Notes: generated from the sequence alone by a model not told the origin. DNA of 64,000 nucleotides from Pseudomonas allokribbensis (GCF_014863605.1 NZ_CP062252.1:6239501-6303500), one strand, 5' to 3'. Shown: positions 9,541-17,840, numbered from the stretch's first letter. Translations and numbers: made by a program.

Positions 9541-10026
9541 TTAAGCCTGTCTCGCTTGCGGCTTGAGCCGCACGTAAAGGGTTTTACCGACCCGCGCCAC
9601 CAGGTTGCCGGCGCCGTCATGAATGTCGACCTGCAGCTGCGGCAGGTATTTCTCGCCACTGGCGGTTTGCCGACGGATCTCGTCGAGCAGGGTGTCGTCG
9701 ATGTTGAACCGGGCGAACACCGGGCCTTTGCCCGGCGCAATGAAGTCAATGTCGGCAGCCTTGTCCCAGACGATGTACCGCGAGCCGAGGTTTTCCATGA
9801 GCATCAACATGAAGAACGGGTCGACCATCGAATACAGACTGCCGCCAAACTGGGTGCCGACGTAATTGCGGTTGTACCAGCCCAGGCCCATCGAGACCTG
9901 GATGTCACGAAAGTCATCGCTGATGTGCTTCACCCGGACACCGGCGCCGAAATACGGAGGGTAGAACGTCATGATCCAGCGCATCAGTCGCGCCTTGCCA
10001 AACTGTTTGATCAGCCACTCACGCAT
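9541..10026 (-). CDS. DUF4442/YiiD-type hotdog-fold putative thioesterase
   Basis: A 161-residue protein that looks like the hotdog-fold DUF4442 (YiiD C-terminal-type) family, which resembles acyl-CoA thioesterases. Supporting segments are YNRNYVGTQFGGSLYSMVDP (residues 51-70), where family members carry N-Y-x-G-T-x-F/H-G-G-S-L-F, and DIDFIAPGKGPVFARF near 92. The ATG at 10026 overlaps the ubiH stop by 8 bases, which fixes the start and implies translational coupling. Its position between two ubiquinone hydroxylases suggests a link with quinone or acyl-lipid metabolism, but no direct role can be read from the sequence. Confidence 0.78.
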   Translation of the reverse strand: MREWLIKQFGKARLMRWIMTFYPPYFGAGVRVKHISDDFRDIQVSMGLGWYNRNYVGTQFGGSLYSMVDPFFMLMLMENLGSRYIVWDKAADIDFIAPGKGPVFARFNIDDTLLDEIRRQTASGEKYLPQLQVDIHDGAGNLVARVGKTLYVRLKPQARQA

Positions 10027-11206
10027 CCGGCCGCGTCCCCAGCCCCATGGCCTGACGGGCGAACCAGCGTTTGGCCGGTGGCAGCAGATCGAGGCCGAGC
10101 AGGCCGATGTTGCGGCCCAGCGACACCAATGGCTGGGTGCTGCCGAACAGGCGCGTGACCTGATCGGAGAAACCGACGGTGAGGTCCTGATCGAGGCGCT
10201 GGCGCTCGCGATAGGCCTGCAACGTGGCGAAATCCCCCAGCGGTTTGTCGCTGGCCAGCAGCGCGGCGGCCAACGCATCGGCATCGCGCAGGGACAGGTT
10301 GAAACCCTGCCCGGCAATCGGGTGCAGGCTGTGGGCGGCGTTGCCGAGGACGGCCAGATGCGAGCGCACCTGCTCTTCGGCCTCCACCAGCGACAGCGGA
10401 TACAGATGTCGCGCGCCAACTTGTTTCAACGTACCGAGACGGTAGCCGAACACACCTTGCAGCTCGCTGAGGAAATCACGTTCGCTCAGGTCGGCCAGCC
10501 GTTGCGCGTCCATACCCAGACGGGTCCAGACCAGCGCGCAGCGGTTTTCCGGCAGCGGCAGCAGCGCCATTGGGCCTTCGTCGGTGAAGCGCTCGAACGC
10601 CATGCCGTTGTGCGCTTCGCTCGGCGTGATGTTGGCGATCAGCGCGCTCTGGTTGTACGGGCGCTTGCGCACGTTGATGCCCAGTTGCTCGCGCAGACCG
10701 GAACGACCGCCATCGGCGAGCACCGCCAGATCGCACTCGACCGTGGTTTCATCGTTGAGGGTCAGGCGATAGCCGTCGGGCAACGGTTCCATGTGGGTGA
10801 CTTCTGCCGGACAACGCCAGCTGATCACCTCTTTGTCGAGGTGCTGCCACAGGCACTGGCCGAGCCAGGCGTTTTCCACCACGTAACCGAGCGCCGGGAC
10901 GCCCTCTTCCATCGCCGACAGTCGGGCGGTGGAGAAACGACCACGGTCGGACACGTGAATCTGCTTGATCGGCTCGGCGCGGCGGGAGATTTCCTGCCAC
11001 ACGCCCAGCCGTTGATAGATCTGCCGCGAGCCGAAAGACAGCGCCGACGAACGGGCGTCGTAACTTGGCTGCCATGTGTCGCCGGGGGCGAACGGTTCGA
11101 TCAGCACGATCTTCCAGCCACGGGCCTTGGCCCCGGCCTGCAAGGCCAACGCCAGACTGGCGCCGACCAGACCGCCACCGATGATTGCCAGATTGACCCG
11201 ACTCAT
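10019..11206 (-). CDS. ubiH: 2-octaprenyl-6-methoxyphenol hydroxylase
   Basis: FAD monooxygenase for ring hydroxylation in ubiquinone biosynthesis, 395 residues. It has the FAD motif IIGGGLVGASLALALQ at 8-23 and the second motif GNAAHSLHPIAGQGFNLSLRD near 288; the GNAA form rather than GDAA is characteristic of UbiH and separates it from the paralog two genes downstream. The first four bases overlap the end of pepP (ATGA), the usual pepP-ubiH arrangement in gamma-proteobacteria. The paralog at 8314 shares the same architecture, so the operon holds two of the aerobic hydroxylases. Confidence 0.95.
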   Translation of the reverse strand: MSRVNLAIIGGGLVGASLALALQAGAKARGWKIVLIEPFAPGDTWQPSYDARSSALSFGSRQIYQRLGVWQEISRRAEPIKQIHVSDRGRFSTARLSAMEEGVPALGYVVENAWLGQCLWQHLDKEVISWRCPAEVTHMEPLPDGYRLTLNDETTVECDLAVLADGGRSGLREQLGINVRKRPYNQSALIANITPSEAHNGMAFERFTDEGPMALLPLPENRCALVWTRLGMDAQRLADLSERDFLSELQGVFGYRLGTLKQVGARHLYPLSLVEAEEQVRSHLAVLGNAAHSLHPIAGQGFNLSLRDADALAAALLASDKPLGDFATLQAYRERQRLDQDLTVGFSDQVTRLFGSTQPLVSLGRNIGLLGLDLLPPAKRWFARQAMGLGTRPDA

Positions 11207-12537
11207 GCCGCGCAGGTCCGTGCTTGCGCCATCAGGGCTTCGATCTCGGCGACGGTTTTCGGCACGCCGTGGGTCAAAATTTCACAACCGCTCTTGGTCA
11301 CTACCACGTCGTCCTCGATGCGCACGCCAATGCCGCGCCATTTCTTCGCTACGTTCTGATTGTCCGGGGCGATGTAGATGCCCGGCTCCACGGTCAGCGC
11401 CATGCCGACTTCCAGCACCCGCCATTCGCCGCCGACCTTGTATTCGCCGACGTCATGCACATCCATCCCGAGCCAGTGGCCGGCGCGGTGCATGTAAAAC
11501 GCCTTGTAGGCCTCGGACGCGATCAACTCGTCCACCTCACCTTGCAACAGCCCCAGCTTCACCAGCCCGGTGGTGATGACCCGAACCGTCGCTTCGTGCG
11601 CCTGGTTCCAGTGCTTGTTCGGGGCGATTTCGGCGAACGCCGCTTCCTGCGAGGCCAACACCAATTCGTAGATCGCTTTCTGCTCGGCCGAAAACTTGCC
11701 GTTGACCGGCCAGGTGCGGGTGATGTCGCTGGCGTAGCAGTCGATTTCGCAACCGGCGTCGATCAGCACCAGGTCACCGTCCTTGAGCAACGCGTCATTC
11801 TGCTGGTAATGCAGGATGCAACTGTTGCGCCCGGCGGCGACGATCGAACCATAGGCCGGCATCTTCGCCCCGCCCTTGCGGAACTCGTAATCGAGTTCGG
11901 CTTCGAGGCTGTACTCGTACAGCCCGGCGCGGCTGGCCTGCATCGCCCGGATGTGGGCCTGGGCGGAAATCCGCGCCGCTTCGCGCATCACTTTCACTTC
12001 TGCCGCCGATTTATACAGGCGCATGTCGTGCAGCAGGTGATCCAGGGCAACGAATTCGTTCGGCGGCTGGGCGCCGAGGTGCGCCTTGGAGCGGATCACG
12101 TTGATCCAGTCCATCAGGTGGCGGTCGAATTCCGGGTTGCTGCCCATGGCCGAATACACCCGGTCGCGGCCCTCGATCAGGCCCGGCAGGATGTCGTCGA
12201 TGTCAGTGATGGGGAAGGCGTCGTCGGCGCCAAAATCGCGAATCGCGCCTTCCTGGCCGGCGCGCAGGCCATCCCAGAGTTCCCGTTCGGCATTGCGTTC
12301 ACGGCAGAACAGCACGTATTCGCCATGTTCGCGACCAGGCATCAAGACGATGACCGCCTGTGGCTCGGGGAAACCGCTCAGGTACTGGAAGTCGCTGTCC
12401 TGACGGTAGACGTGCTCGACGTCACGGTTGCGAATGGCAACCGCAGCGGCGGGCAGGATGGCGATGCTGTTGGGTTCCATCTGCGCCATCAGCGCCTTGC
12501 GGCGACGGCTGTATTCCGCTTTCGGGATATGGATCAT
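11203..12537 (-). CDS. pepP: Xaa-Pro aminopeptidase P
   Basis: Manganese metallopeptidase that removes N-terminal residues preceding proline; cytoplasmic. It has 444 residues, the standard length, with the N-terminal aminopeptidase P domain followed by the pita-bread catalytic domain. The metal ligands are visible in order: IDAGCEIDCYASDITRTWP (two aspartates), HRAGHWLGMDVHDVG (histidine), LTVEPGIYI (glutamate) and IGVRIEDDVVV (glutamate). It starts 27 bp after UPF0149 and overlaps ubiH by 4 bases. Confidence 0.96.
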   Translation of the reverse strand: MIHIPKAEYSRRRKALMAQMEPNSIAILPAAAVAIRNRDVEHVYRQDSDFQYLSGFPEPQAVIVLMPGREHGEYVLFCRERNAERELWDGLRAGQEGAIRDFGADDAFPITDIDDILPGLIEGRDRVYSAMGSNPEFDRHLMDWINVIRSKAHLGAQPPNEFVALDHLLHDMRLYKSAAEVKVMREAARISAQAHIRAMQASRAGLYEYSLEAELDYEFRKGGAKMPAYGSIVAAGRNSCILHYQQNDALLKDGDLVLIDAGCEIDCYASDITRTWPVNGKFSAEQKAIYELVLASQEAAFAEIAPNKHWNQAHEATVRVITTGLVKLGLLQGEVDELIASEAYKAFYMHRAGHWLGMDVHDVGEYKVGGEWRVLEVGMALTVEPGIYIAPDNQNVAKKWRGIGVRIEDDVVVTKSGCEILTHGVPKTVAEIEALMAQARTCAA

Positions 12538-12564
12538 GGGCAGATGGCTTTCCCTGGCACGCGA

Positions 12565-13125
12565 TCAGTGCAGCGACGGCTTGGCGGCTGGCGGCACGTC
12601 GGTTTTCTTGGTTTCGGAGAACAGCAGCAGCGGCGCTACACGCAGGTACTCCATGACTTCCATGTAGTCGCTTTCGCCGTCTTCGGACTCTTCCAGGGCG
12701 TCTTGCACCTGGGAGATCGCCGCCAGATCCTGCAACACTTCGGTGGCCTCGGTGCTCAGCATGCTGCTGTCGCGGCAGTTCAGGCCGAAACCGGTGAGGA
12801 AGCCCTGGCACCATTCACCCAGCGCGGCAGCGCGCTCGGCCAGTGGCGCGTCATCGTTCGGCAGCAGCAGAACCACGGTGACGTCGTCGCCGGTGAGCTC
12901 GCTCTTGACCATTTCCTGAAGACCGATCAGCGCGGCACGAACGTTGTCCTGCGGCTCGCCTTCGAGCAGCTCGGCGGCATCGATCAGCCATTCGTCTGCA
13001 TTGAAGCCGGCGCCGGCGCAACTGCGGCCCAGCAACAGGCCGTGCAGTTCGGCAGGCGAAACGGAGTGACCGCTGGAATTCAGCAGGGTGGCAAAGCCTT
13101 GGTACGGGGAATTCTGAATGGGCAT
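12565..13125 (-). CDS. UPF0149 (YgfB/YecA) family protein
   Basis: A 186-residue cytoplasmic protein of the UPF0149 family, encoded as YgfB next to pepP in many gamma-proteobacteria. Family features seen are [16 protein letters not shown] near residue 22, [27 protein letters not shown] near 90-115, and [10 protein letters not shown] near the C terminus. It is the first gene of the pepP-ubiH operon and is divergent from the TIGR02449-zapA unit. A P. aeruginosa YgfB homolog has been linked to beta-lactam resistance regulation; whether this copy does the same is not visible here. Confidence 0.9.
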   Translation of the reverse strand: MPIQNSPYQGFATLLNSSGHSVSPAELHGLLLGRSCAGAGFNADEWLIDAAELLEGEPQDNVRAALIGLQEMVKSELTGDDVTVVLLLPNDDAPLAERAAALGEWCQGFLTGFGLNCRDSSMLSTEATEVLQDLAAISQVQDALEESEDGESDYMEVMEYLRVAPLLLFSETKKTDVPPAAKPSLH

Positions 13126-13250
13126 GGGCAGCTAGGCGCCAGACGGCGCTATGTCTAGAATGAAGGCCTTGTATCCTACATCGACAGACTCGCCAAGACC
13201 ATTAAAGGCTGTCCGCCAGCCAAACCCATCAGACCGAATCAGTGGACACA

Positions 13251-13460
13251 ATGGAAGACACCGACCTGCAAGCGCTGATGGCCAGACTCGAACTGCTGAT
13301 TACTCGGGTCGAGCAACTAAAGAGTCAAAACGCACTCTTACAAGCTCAGGAAAAGACCTGGCGCGAGGAACGCGCTCACCTCATTGAAAAAAACGAAATC
13401 GCCCGGCGTAAGGTCGAATCGATGATTTCGCGCCTCAAGGCCCTGGAGCAAGACTCATGA
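13251..13460 (+). CDS. TIGR02449 (ZapB-like) coiled-coil protein
   Basis: A 69-residue protein, almost entirely a predicted coiled coil (LMARLELLITRVEQLKSQNA continuing to the end with heptad leucines), matching the TIGR02449 small protein family found before zapA in Pseudomonas. The ATG at 13251 (MEDTDLQALMARL) is preferred; an in-frame GTG three codons earlier is possible. The last four bases overlap the zapA start (ATGA), so the two are translationally coupled. A cell-division role as a ZapA/ZapB-type partner is an inference from the neighbour and the coiled coil. Confidence 0.85.
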   Translation: MEDTDLQALMARLELLITRVEQLKSQNALLQAQEKTWREERAHLIEKNEIARRKVESMISRLKALEQDS

Positions 13461-13774
13461 GTTCAAGCAATAGCGTTACCGTGCAGATCCTCGACAAAGA
13501 ATATTCGATCATCTGCCCGCAGGAAGAACGCAGCAATCTGGTCAGTGCCGCGCGTTACCTGGACGGCAAGATGCGCGAGATCCGCAGCAGCGGCAAAGTC
13601 ATCGGCGCCGATCGCATCGCCGTGATGGCCGCGCTGAACATCACCCACGATCTCTTGCACAAAGAAGAGCGTCCGGACATCCAGGCCAGCGGCTCGACCC
13701 GTGAACAGGTGCGAGACTTGCTCGATCGTGTCGATCTGGCGCTGGCCGACGATCCGGACATCAGCAAGGGCTGA
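13457..13774 (+). CDS. zapA: Cell division protein ZapA
   Basis: FtsZ-ring associated protein that promotes FtsZ filament bundling, 105 residues, family size. The N-terminal globular part carries VTVQILDKEYSIICPQEE and LVSAARYLDGKMREIR, and the C-terminal helix continues with DRIAVMAALNITHDLL, all typical of ZapA. It is translated with the preceding coiled-coil gene through a 4-base overlap. The 6S RNA promoter begins 20 bp after its stop codon. Confidence 0.95.
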   Translation: MSSSNSVTVQILDKEYSIICPQEERSNLVSAARYLDGKMREIRSSGKVIGADRIAVMAALNITHDLLHKEERPDIQASGSTREQVRDLLDRVDLALADDPDISKG

Positions 13775-13793
13775 TTCGCCAGGCGGCTTGAGG

Positions 13794-13799
13794 TATACT
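13794..13799 (+). promoter_or_regulatory. -10 element of the 6S RNA promoter
   Basis: TATACT placed 7 bases before the expected first nucleotide of 6S RNA, a near-consensus sigma-70 -10 box directly behind zapA. Confidence 0.7.
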
Positions 13800-13805
13800 C
13801 GCCGC

Positions 13806-13984
13806 ACTCCCTGGGGTGCTTGCCAGTTGACGATGTCCCTGAGCCGATTTGCACTACCCTGGGGGTTGCACGTTGGGCTGGTGTGCATGTCCGCCAGACG
13901 GAAAGCCTTAAAGCCTACTGCATCCTCCACCTTGAACTCTCGGGTTCAAGGGCTAAGTCGACAGCGGCTCATCCGGGGAGCCTG
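13806..13984 (+). ncRNA. ssrS: 6S RNA
   Basis: About 179 nt between zapA and the 5-formyltetrahydrofolate cyclo-ligase gene, the conserved location of 6S RNA in gamma-proteobacteria. The 5' part ACTCCCTGGGGTG and GATGTCCCTGAGCCGA and the 3' part CACCTTGAACTCTCGGGTTC ... CGACAGCGGC ... CCGGGGAGCC are those of Pseudomonas 6S RNA, and the ends pair (ctccctgg near the start with ccggggag at the end) to close the long rod. 6S RNA binds the sigma-70 holoenzyme in stationary phase. The ends given are estimates from the -10 box and the closing helix. Confidence 0.9.
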
Positions 13985-13990
13985 ATTCGA

Positions 13991-14026
13991 ATCCGATGCC
14001 GGTGCATGCCGGCATCGGATTTTTTA
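13991..14026 (+). terminator. Strong intrinsic terminator after 6S RNA
   Basis: Perfect 12-bp stem ATCCGATGCCGG (13991-14002) with CCGGCATCGGAT (14009-14020), a 6-base loop, then a T run. It lies between the mature 6S RNA 3' end and the cyclo-ligase gene, so some read-through or a separate promoter is needed for that gene. Confidence 0.92.
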
Positions 14027-14064
14027 TGCGTACGTTTTCGTCCCCATCCTGCCGAAGCCGAACC

Positions 14065-14670
14065 ATGACCGAACCCGCGCTGCTGCCCCGCCCCCAACTG
14101 CGCCGCCTGCTGCGCAAGGCCCGCCGCTCCCTGACGCCGAGCCAGCAACGCCAGGCCGCCGAAGGTCTGTACAAACAGCTCGCGCAGGACCCGCAATTTC
14201 GCCGGGCCAAACACATTTCTCTGTACCTGCCCACCGACGGTGAAATCGACCCGCGCCTGTTGCTGCGCGCCGCCCAGCGTCGAGGCAAGAAAACCTATCT
14301 GCCGGTGCTGAGCGCCTGGCCGCGGACGAAAATGGTCTTTCAGCAGATTCGGCCCGGCGAAAAGCTGCGGCCCAATCGCTTCCGTATTCTTGAGCCCCGG
14401 GTCAATGTCGCCCGTCAGCGCAAGATCTGGGCACTGGATCTGGTGTTGTTGCCACTGGTGGGGTTTGACGATGTCGGCGGGCGCCTGGGGATGGGCGGCG
14501 GATTCTACGACCGCAGCCTGGCTTATCTGGCCCGACGCCAGAACTGGCGCAAGCCGACGCTGTTGGGCCTGGCCCATGAATGTCAGAAAGTCGAACGATT
14601 GGCGCAGGCCAGTTGGGATGTACCGTTGCAGGGAACGGTGACCGACAAGGCGTGGTATTTCGCAGGGTAG
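14065..14670 (+). CDS. 5-formyltetrahydrofolate cyclo-ligase
   Basis: Converts 5-formyl-THF to 5,10-methenyl-THF with ATP, recovering folate for one-carbon metabolism. It has 201 residues, the family size, starting MTEPALLPRPQLRRLLRKARR; a longer frame upstream runs through the terminator and is not credible. The N-terminal RxxxRxxRRSLTPSQQ region, SLYLPTDGEIDPRLLL near 52, and the C-terminal DLVLLPLVGFDDVGGRLGMG with GGGFYDRSL are the family motifs. The position directly after 6S RNA matches E. coli ygfA. Confidence 0.95.
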   Translation: MTEPALLPRPQLRRLLRKARRSLTPSQQRQAAEGLYKQLAQDPQFRRAKHISLYLPTDGEIDPRLLLRAAQRRGKKTYLPVLSAWPRTKMVFQQIRPGEKLRPNRFRILEPRVNVARQRKIWALDLVLLPLVGFDDVGGRLGMGGGFYDRSLAYLARRQNWRKPTLLGLAHECQKVERLAQASWDVPLQGTVTDKAWYFAG

Positions 14671-14707
14671 ACGCCGCGAGGGATTCAGCGGCGTCGGAAA
14701 AACGGTG

Positions 14708-14863
14708 TCAGCGTTTGAACGCTGTCGACTGCTGTACTTGTTGCGCCACTTCAATCGGAGCATCGGCCTTGTTGGCCCACAGACTTTGCGCATAACCGGT
14801 GGTCACGACGCCAAGACCGAACAAAATCACCAAAGTCCACAGCAAATCCGGTTTGCGTTTCAT
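14708..14863 (-). CDS. Small single-pass membrane protein (51 aa)
   Basis: Short gene whose ATG at 14863 follows a strong GAGGGGGG site by 7 bases. The 51-residue product reads MKRKPDLLWTLVILFGLGVV then TTGYAQSLWANKADAPIEVA. A positively charged N terminus, one hydrophobic segment (residues about 8-25) and a short hydrophilic tail suggest a small inner-membrane protein with its tail in the periplasm, or a secreted peptide cut after YAQ. I recall similar short proteins in other Pseudomonas but no known function. It is convergent with the cyclo-ligase gene. Confidence 0.75.
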   Translation of the reverse strand: MKRKPDLLWTLVILFGLGVVTTGYAQSLWANKADAPIEVAQQVQQSTAFKR

Positions 14864-15060
14864 CGATTGCCCCCCTCAAGGCACATCATCACGATGACAG
14901 CAGCGGTTTCCATTCGTAGGCCGTGCAGCAGCGTCAAGCTTTAAAGGCCGGCATTTTGCGACAACGTGAACCTCTGCGCAAATGCTGGCGTCAACCGACT
15001 GTCGGTTTGTCATAAAATTGCCCGACAACCTGCCCAATGACCGTTTCAGGAGCACACACC

Positions 15061-15510
15061 ATGGCCTATTGGCTGATGAAATCCGAGCCCGACGAACTTT
15101 CGATCAAGGGTCTGGAAAAACTCGGCAAAGCGCGCTGGGACGGGGTGCGCAACTATCAGGCGCGCAATTTCCTGCGGGCCATGACGGTGGGGGATGAGTT
15201 CTTTTTCTATCACTCCAGCTGCCCGGAGCCGGGCATTGCCGGAATCGGCAAGATTATCGAGGCGGCCTACCCCGACCCGACGGCACTCGAGCCCGAGAGC
15301 CACTACTACGATCCGAAAGCCACGCCGGAGAAAAACGCCTGGAGTGCGATCGATGTCGCCCATGTCGAGACGTTTGCCCGGGTATTGAAGCTGGATTACC
15401 TGAAACAGCAGACCGCCCTGGCCGAAATGCCACTGGTGCAGAAGGGTTCGCGGCTGTCGGTGATGCCGGTGACGGCCGAGCAGTGGGCGGCGGTCATCGC
15501 GTTGCGCTAA
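15061..15510 (+). CDS. EVE domain-containing protein
   Basis: A 149-residue EVE (PUA-like fold) protein, starting MAYWLMKSEPDELSIKGLEK behind CAGGAG. Typical EVE features: WLMKSEPDE at the N terminus, WDGVRNYQARNFLRAM near 26-41, and DEFFFYHSSCPEPGIAGIGKI near 45-65. EVE proteins of the thymocyte nuclear protein 1 type bind modified bases in nucleic acid. Some sit in defence islands, but this copy is alone in a core-genome setting and no restriction or defence gene is next to it. Confidence 0.92.
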   Translation: MAYWLMKSEPDELSIKGLEKLGKARWDGVRNYQARNFLRAMTVGDEFFFYHSSCPEPGIAGIGKIIEAAYPDPTALEPESHYYDPKATPEKNAWSAIDVAHVETFARVLKLDYLKQQTALAEMPLVQKGSRLSVMPVTAEQWAAVIALR

Positions 15511-15516
15511 TGCGCC

Positions 15517-15548
15517 TGTGCAGGAGCCGGCAAACCGGCTCATGCACA
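15517..15548. repeat. REP-type hairpin between convergent genes
   Basis: Stem TGTGCAGGAGCCGG (15517-15530) with CCGGCTCATGCACA (15535-15548), one mismatch, loop CAAA. It lies between the convergent EVE and FliL-like genes, so it can serve both as a transcript end. Confidence 0.75.
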
Positions 15549-15556
15549 TTCCAGTC

Positions 15557-15964
15557 TTATTGAATGATCAGGTTGTTGAACAACAGATCCTCGACCACCG
15601 GCTTGCCGGTCTCGTCATTCATCACTTGCTGGGTCTGCTTCAAGGCTTCCTGACGCAGTTTTTCCTTGCCTTCGATGCTGCCCATCGCATCGGTGGTCTG
15701 CTGGGTGAACAGCGCCACCAACTGATTGCGGATCAGCGGCTCGTTGGCCTTGACCAGTTTGGTCGCCTCGTCACCGGTCACCCGCAACGCCACGTCGGCC
15801 TTGTAGACCTTGAGCTTCGGCGTGCCGTCCAGCCCGTAGTTGCCCACGAACGGCGGGCTCAAGGTGATGTAGTTGACCTTCGGCGCCTCGCCTTCTTTGG
15901 CTTCTTCGGCCAGCGCTGCCACAGGCAGAGACAGGGCCAGCAACAACATGATCCACGCTTTCAC
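15557..15964 (-). CDS. FliL-like (flagellar basal body-associated) periplasmic protein
   Basis: A 135-residue protein of the FliL-like family. The start is a GTG at 15964 with AAGGAG 6 bases upstream. The N terminus (MKAWIMLLLALSLPVAALA) is a signal peptide cut before EEAKEGEAP. The mature part contains VNYITLSPPFVGNYGLDG and LKVYKADVALRV, as in FliL and its paralogs, which stabilise the stator of the flagellar motor. It is an orphan here, with no flagellar gene nearby, and it has a cleavable signal rather than the N-terminal anchor of true FliL, so a motor role is uncertain. Confidence 0.82.
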   Translation of the reverse strand: MKAWIMLLLALSLPVAALAEEAKEGEAPKVNYITLSPPFVGNYGLDGTPKLKVYKADVALRVTGDEATKLVKANEPLIRNQLVALFTQQTTDAMGSIEGKEKLRQEALKQTQQVMNDETGKPVVEDLLFNNLIIQ

Positions 15965-16114
15965 AATTCGCTCCTTATCCGGTTTGCGGCCTAGCATAAC
16001 GACCCGCCGCGCAAGCACAAGCTTATGGCGGACTATCAGGGCCGGGCATGCTCGTTGACCCGTTGACTGCCACACCTACACTTATCGGCCATCACTCCCA
16101 AAGGAATAGCCCTG

Positions 16115-17092
16115 ATGAAAGCCGTGCTGTGCAAAGCCTTCGGCCCTGCCGAATCGCTGGTGCTGGAAGACGTCGCCAGTCCTGTCGCCAAGAAGAATGA
16201 AATCCTGCTGGACGTGCACGCCGCCGGGGTCAACTTCCCGGACACGCTGATCATCGAGGGCAAGTACCAGTTCAAGCCGCCCTTCCCGTTTTCCCCGGGT
16301 GGTGAAGCCTCCGGCGTGGTCAGTTCGGTAGGTGAGAAAGTCAGTCACTTGAAGGTCGGTGACCGGGTCATGGCCCTGACCGGTTGGGGCAGCTTCGCCG
16401 AGCAGGTCGCCGTGCCGGGCTATAACGTGTTGCCGATTCCGCCGTCGATGGACTTCAACACCGCCGCCGCGTTCAGCATGACCTACGGCACTTCGATGCA
16501 CGCGCTCAAGCAACGCGGCAACCTGCAACCGGGTGAAACACTGCTGGTACTCGGCGCTTCCGGCGGCGTTGGCCTGGCTGCCGTGGAGATCGGCAAAGCC
16601 ATGGGCGCCCGGGTGATCGCGGCCGCCAGCAGCGCCGAGAAGCTTGCCGTGGCCAAGGCCGCCGGTGCCGACGAATTGATCAACTACAGCGAAACCAGCC
16701 TCAAGGACGAAATCAAGCGCCTGACCGACGGCCAGGGCGCCGACGTGATCTACGACCCGGTCGGCGGCGACCTGTTCGACCAGGCCATCCGCGCCATCGC
16801 CTGGAATGGCCGCCTGCTGGTGGTCGGCTTCGCCAGCGGACGCATCCCCGAACTGCCGGTCAACCTTGCGTTACTCAAGGGCGCGGCCGTGCTCGGCGTG
16901 TTCTGGGGCTCCTTCGCCCAGCGCCAGCCACAGGATAACGCAGCGAACTTCCAGCAACTGTTCGGCTGGTTTGCCGAGGGTAAGTTGAAACCGCTGGTGT
17001 CGCAGGTGTATCCGCTGAGCGAGGCGGCGCAGGCGATCAATGATCTCGGGCAGCGCAAGGCTGTTGGCAAGGTTGTGGTGCAGGTGCGCTGA
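16115..17092 (+). CDS. NADPH:quinone oxidoreductase-type zinc-independent MDR protein
   Basis: Medium-chain dehydrogenase/reductase of 325 residues, similar to NADPH:quinone reductases. The start MKAVLCKAFGPAESLVLEDV follows AAGGA. Seen are the GVNFPDTLIIEGKYQFKPP substrate loop, GGEASGVV near residue 64, and the NADP-binding segment LVLGASGGVGLAAVEIGKA near 142. No structural-zinc cysteine cluster is present. Substrate cannot be given. It is followed after 15 bp by a convergent histidine-phosphatase gene, and no terminator is visible between them. Confidence 0.9.
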   Translation: MKAVLCKAFGPAESLVLEDVASPVAKKNEILLDVHAAGVNFPDTLIIEGKYQFKPPFPFSPGGEASGVVSSVGEKVSHLKVGDRVMALTGWGSFAEQVAVPGYNVLPIPPSMDFNTAAAFSMTYGTSMHALKQRGNLQPGETLLVLGASGGVGLAAVEIGKAMGARVIAAASSAEKLAVAKAAGADELINYSETSLKDEIKRLTDGQGADVIYDPVGGDLFDQAIRAIAWNGRLLVVGFASGRIPELPVNLALLKGAAVLGVFWGSFAQRQPQDNAANFQQLFGWFAEGKLKPLVSQVYPLSEAAQAINDLGQRKAVGKVVVQVR

Positions 17093-17107
17093 AGCACCTC
17101 AGAGCCG

Positions 17108-17743
17108 TCATCTGTTGCCGGGAGGATCCTCAGCATCGCCCGGCAACAGATGCTCCTGAACCTTCCGGCTGCGGGCCTTGATGAGGTGGCCCTCTTCATC
17201 GAAGCGCAGAACGATCAACCAGTCGTAGACTTCGTCCGGCCATTTTTTCTGACCCATCAGGGCAGTGCTGTCGCCGCCGAACGCTTGAATCAGGTGGTTG
17301 ATATGGCCGTGATGCCAGGCGATCAGGATCGTCGGCGCCTGATTGCTCTTGCGCAGCAGCTTGACCAGTTCGTGGGCATCGTTATTGATGTAAGGCTGTT
17401 CGACAGACAGACCCAGGCGTTCGGCCAGCGGGGTCAACGTCAGGCGTGACCGGGAACTCACCGGGCTGTCGCCAGCGGCAATCAGTCGCTCCGGAGTCAG
17501 TGTCTGGCCATCCAGCTTCAACGGATTGAAATAGTCCACATAGGCTTGAGCCCGTTGCTCGCCACGGGCATTGAGTACTGTCCCCTCAGTCGGCTTTTCC
17601 GCATGGCGGATAATCAGCACCGTGGCATTGCGCAAACCGGACTGGGCAGGGTGATCGGCGTAAATCAATGTCAGCACCGCAACGACAATGACCGTCGCTG
17701 CCAATAATCGGCGCATCAGCATGCGAACCTTCAAAGCCATCAT
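17108..17743 (-). CDS. Histidine phosphatase family protein, membrane-anchored or exported
   Basis: A 211-residue protein with the phosphoglycerate mutase-like RHxE motif VLIIRHAEKPTEG (near residue 44), with a later histidine in AWHHGHINHL. A hydrophobic N-terminal segment (MRRLLAATVIVVAVLTLIYA, residues about 10-29) suggests a signal anchor, placing the catalytic part in the periplasm. Family members act on phospho-proteins, sugars or lipid phosphates, and the substrate here is unknown. Two adjacent ATG codons (17743 and 17740) leave the exact start open. Confidence 0.78.
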   Translation of the reverse strand: MMALKVRMLMRRLLAATVIVVAVLTLIYADHPAQSGLRNATVLIIRHAEKPTEGTVLNARGEQRAQAYVDYFNPLKLDGQTLTPERLIAAGDSPVSSRSRLTLTPLAERLGLSVEQPYINNDAHELVKLLRKSNQAPTILIAWHHGHINHLIQAFGGDSTALMGQKKWPDEVYDWLIVLRFDEEGHLIKARSRKVQEHLLPGDAEDPPGNR

Positions 17744-17840
17744 TCATCTCTGTTGATCAGTCGGGCGACGGATCGCGAGTCTAAGCCACCCCATGTTCAC
17801 AAGTGGTGAAAACGCCCTGTTCTTACAGCAGAGCGACAGG

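Noticed and set aside
11224..13158. 644-codon plus-strand frame over pepP and UPF0149
   Set aside because: It spans two clearly coding minus-strand genes plus their gap; no domain seen. A chance opening in GC-rich DNA.
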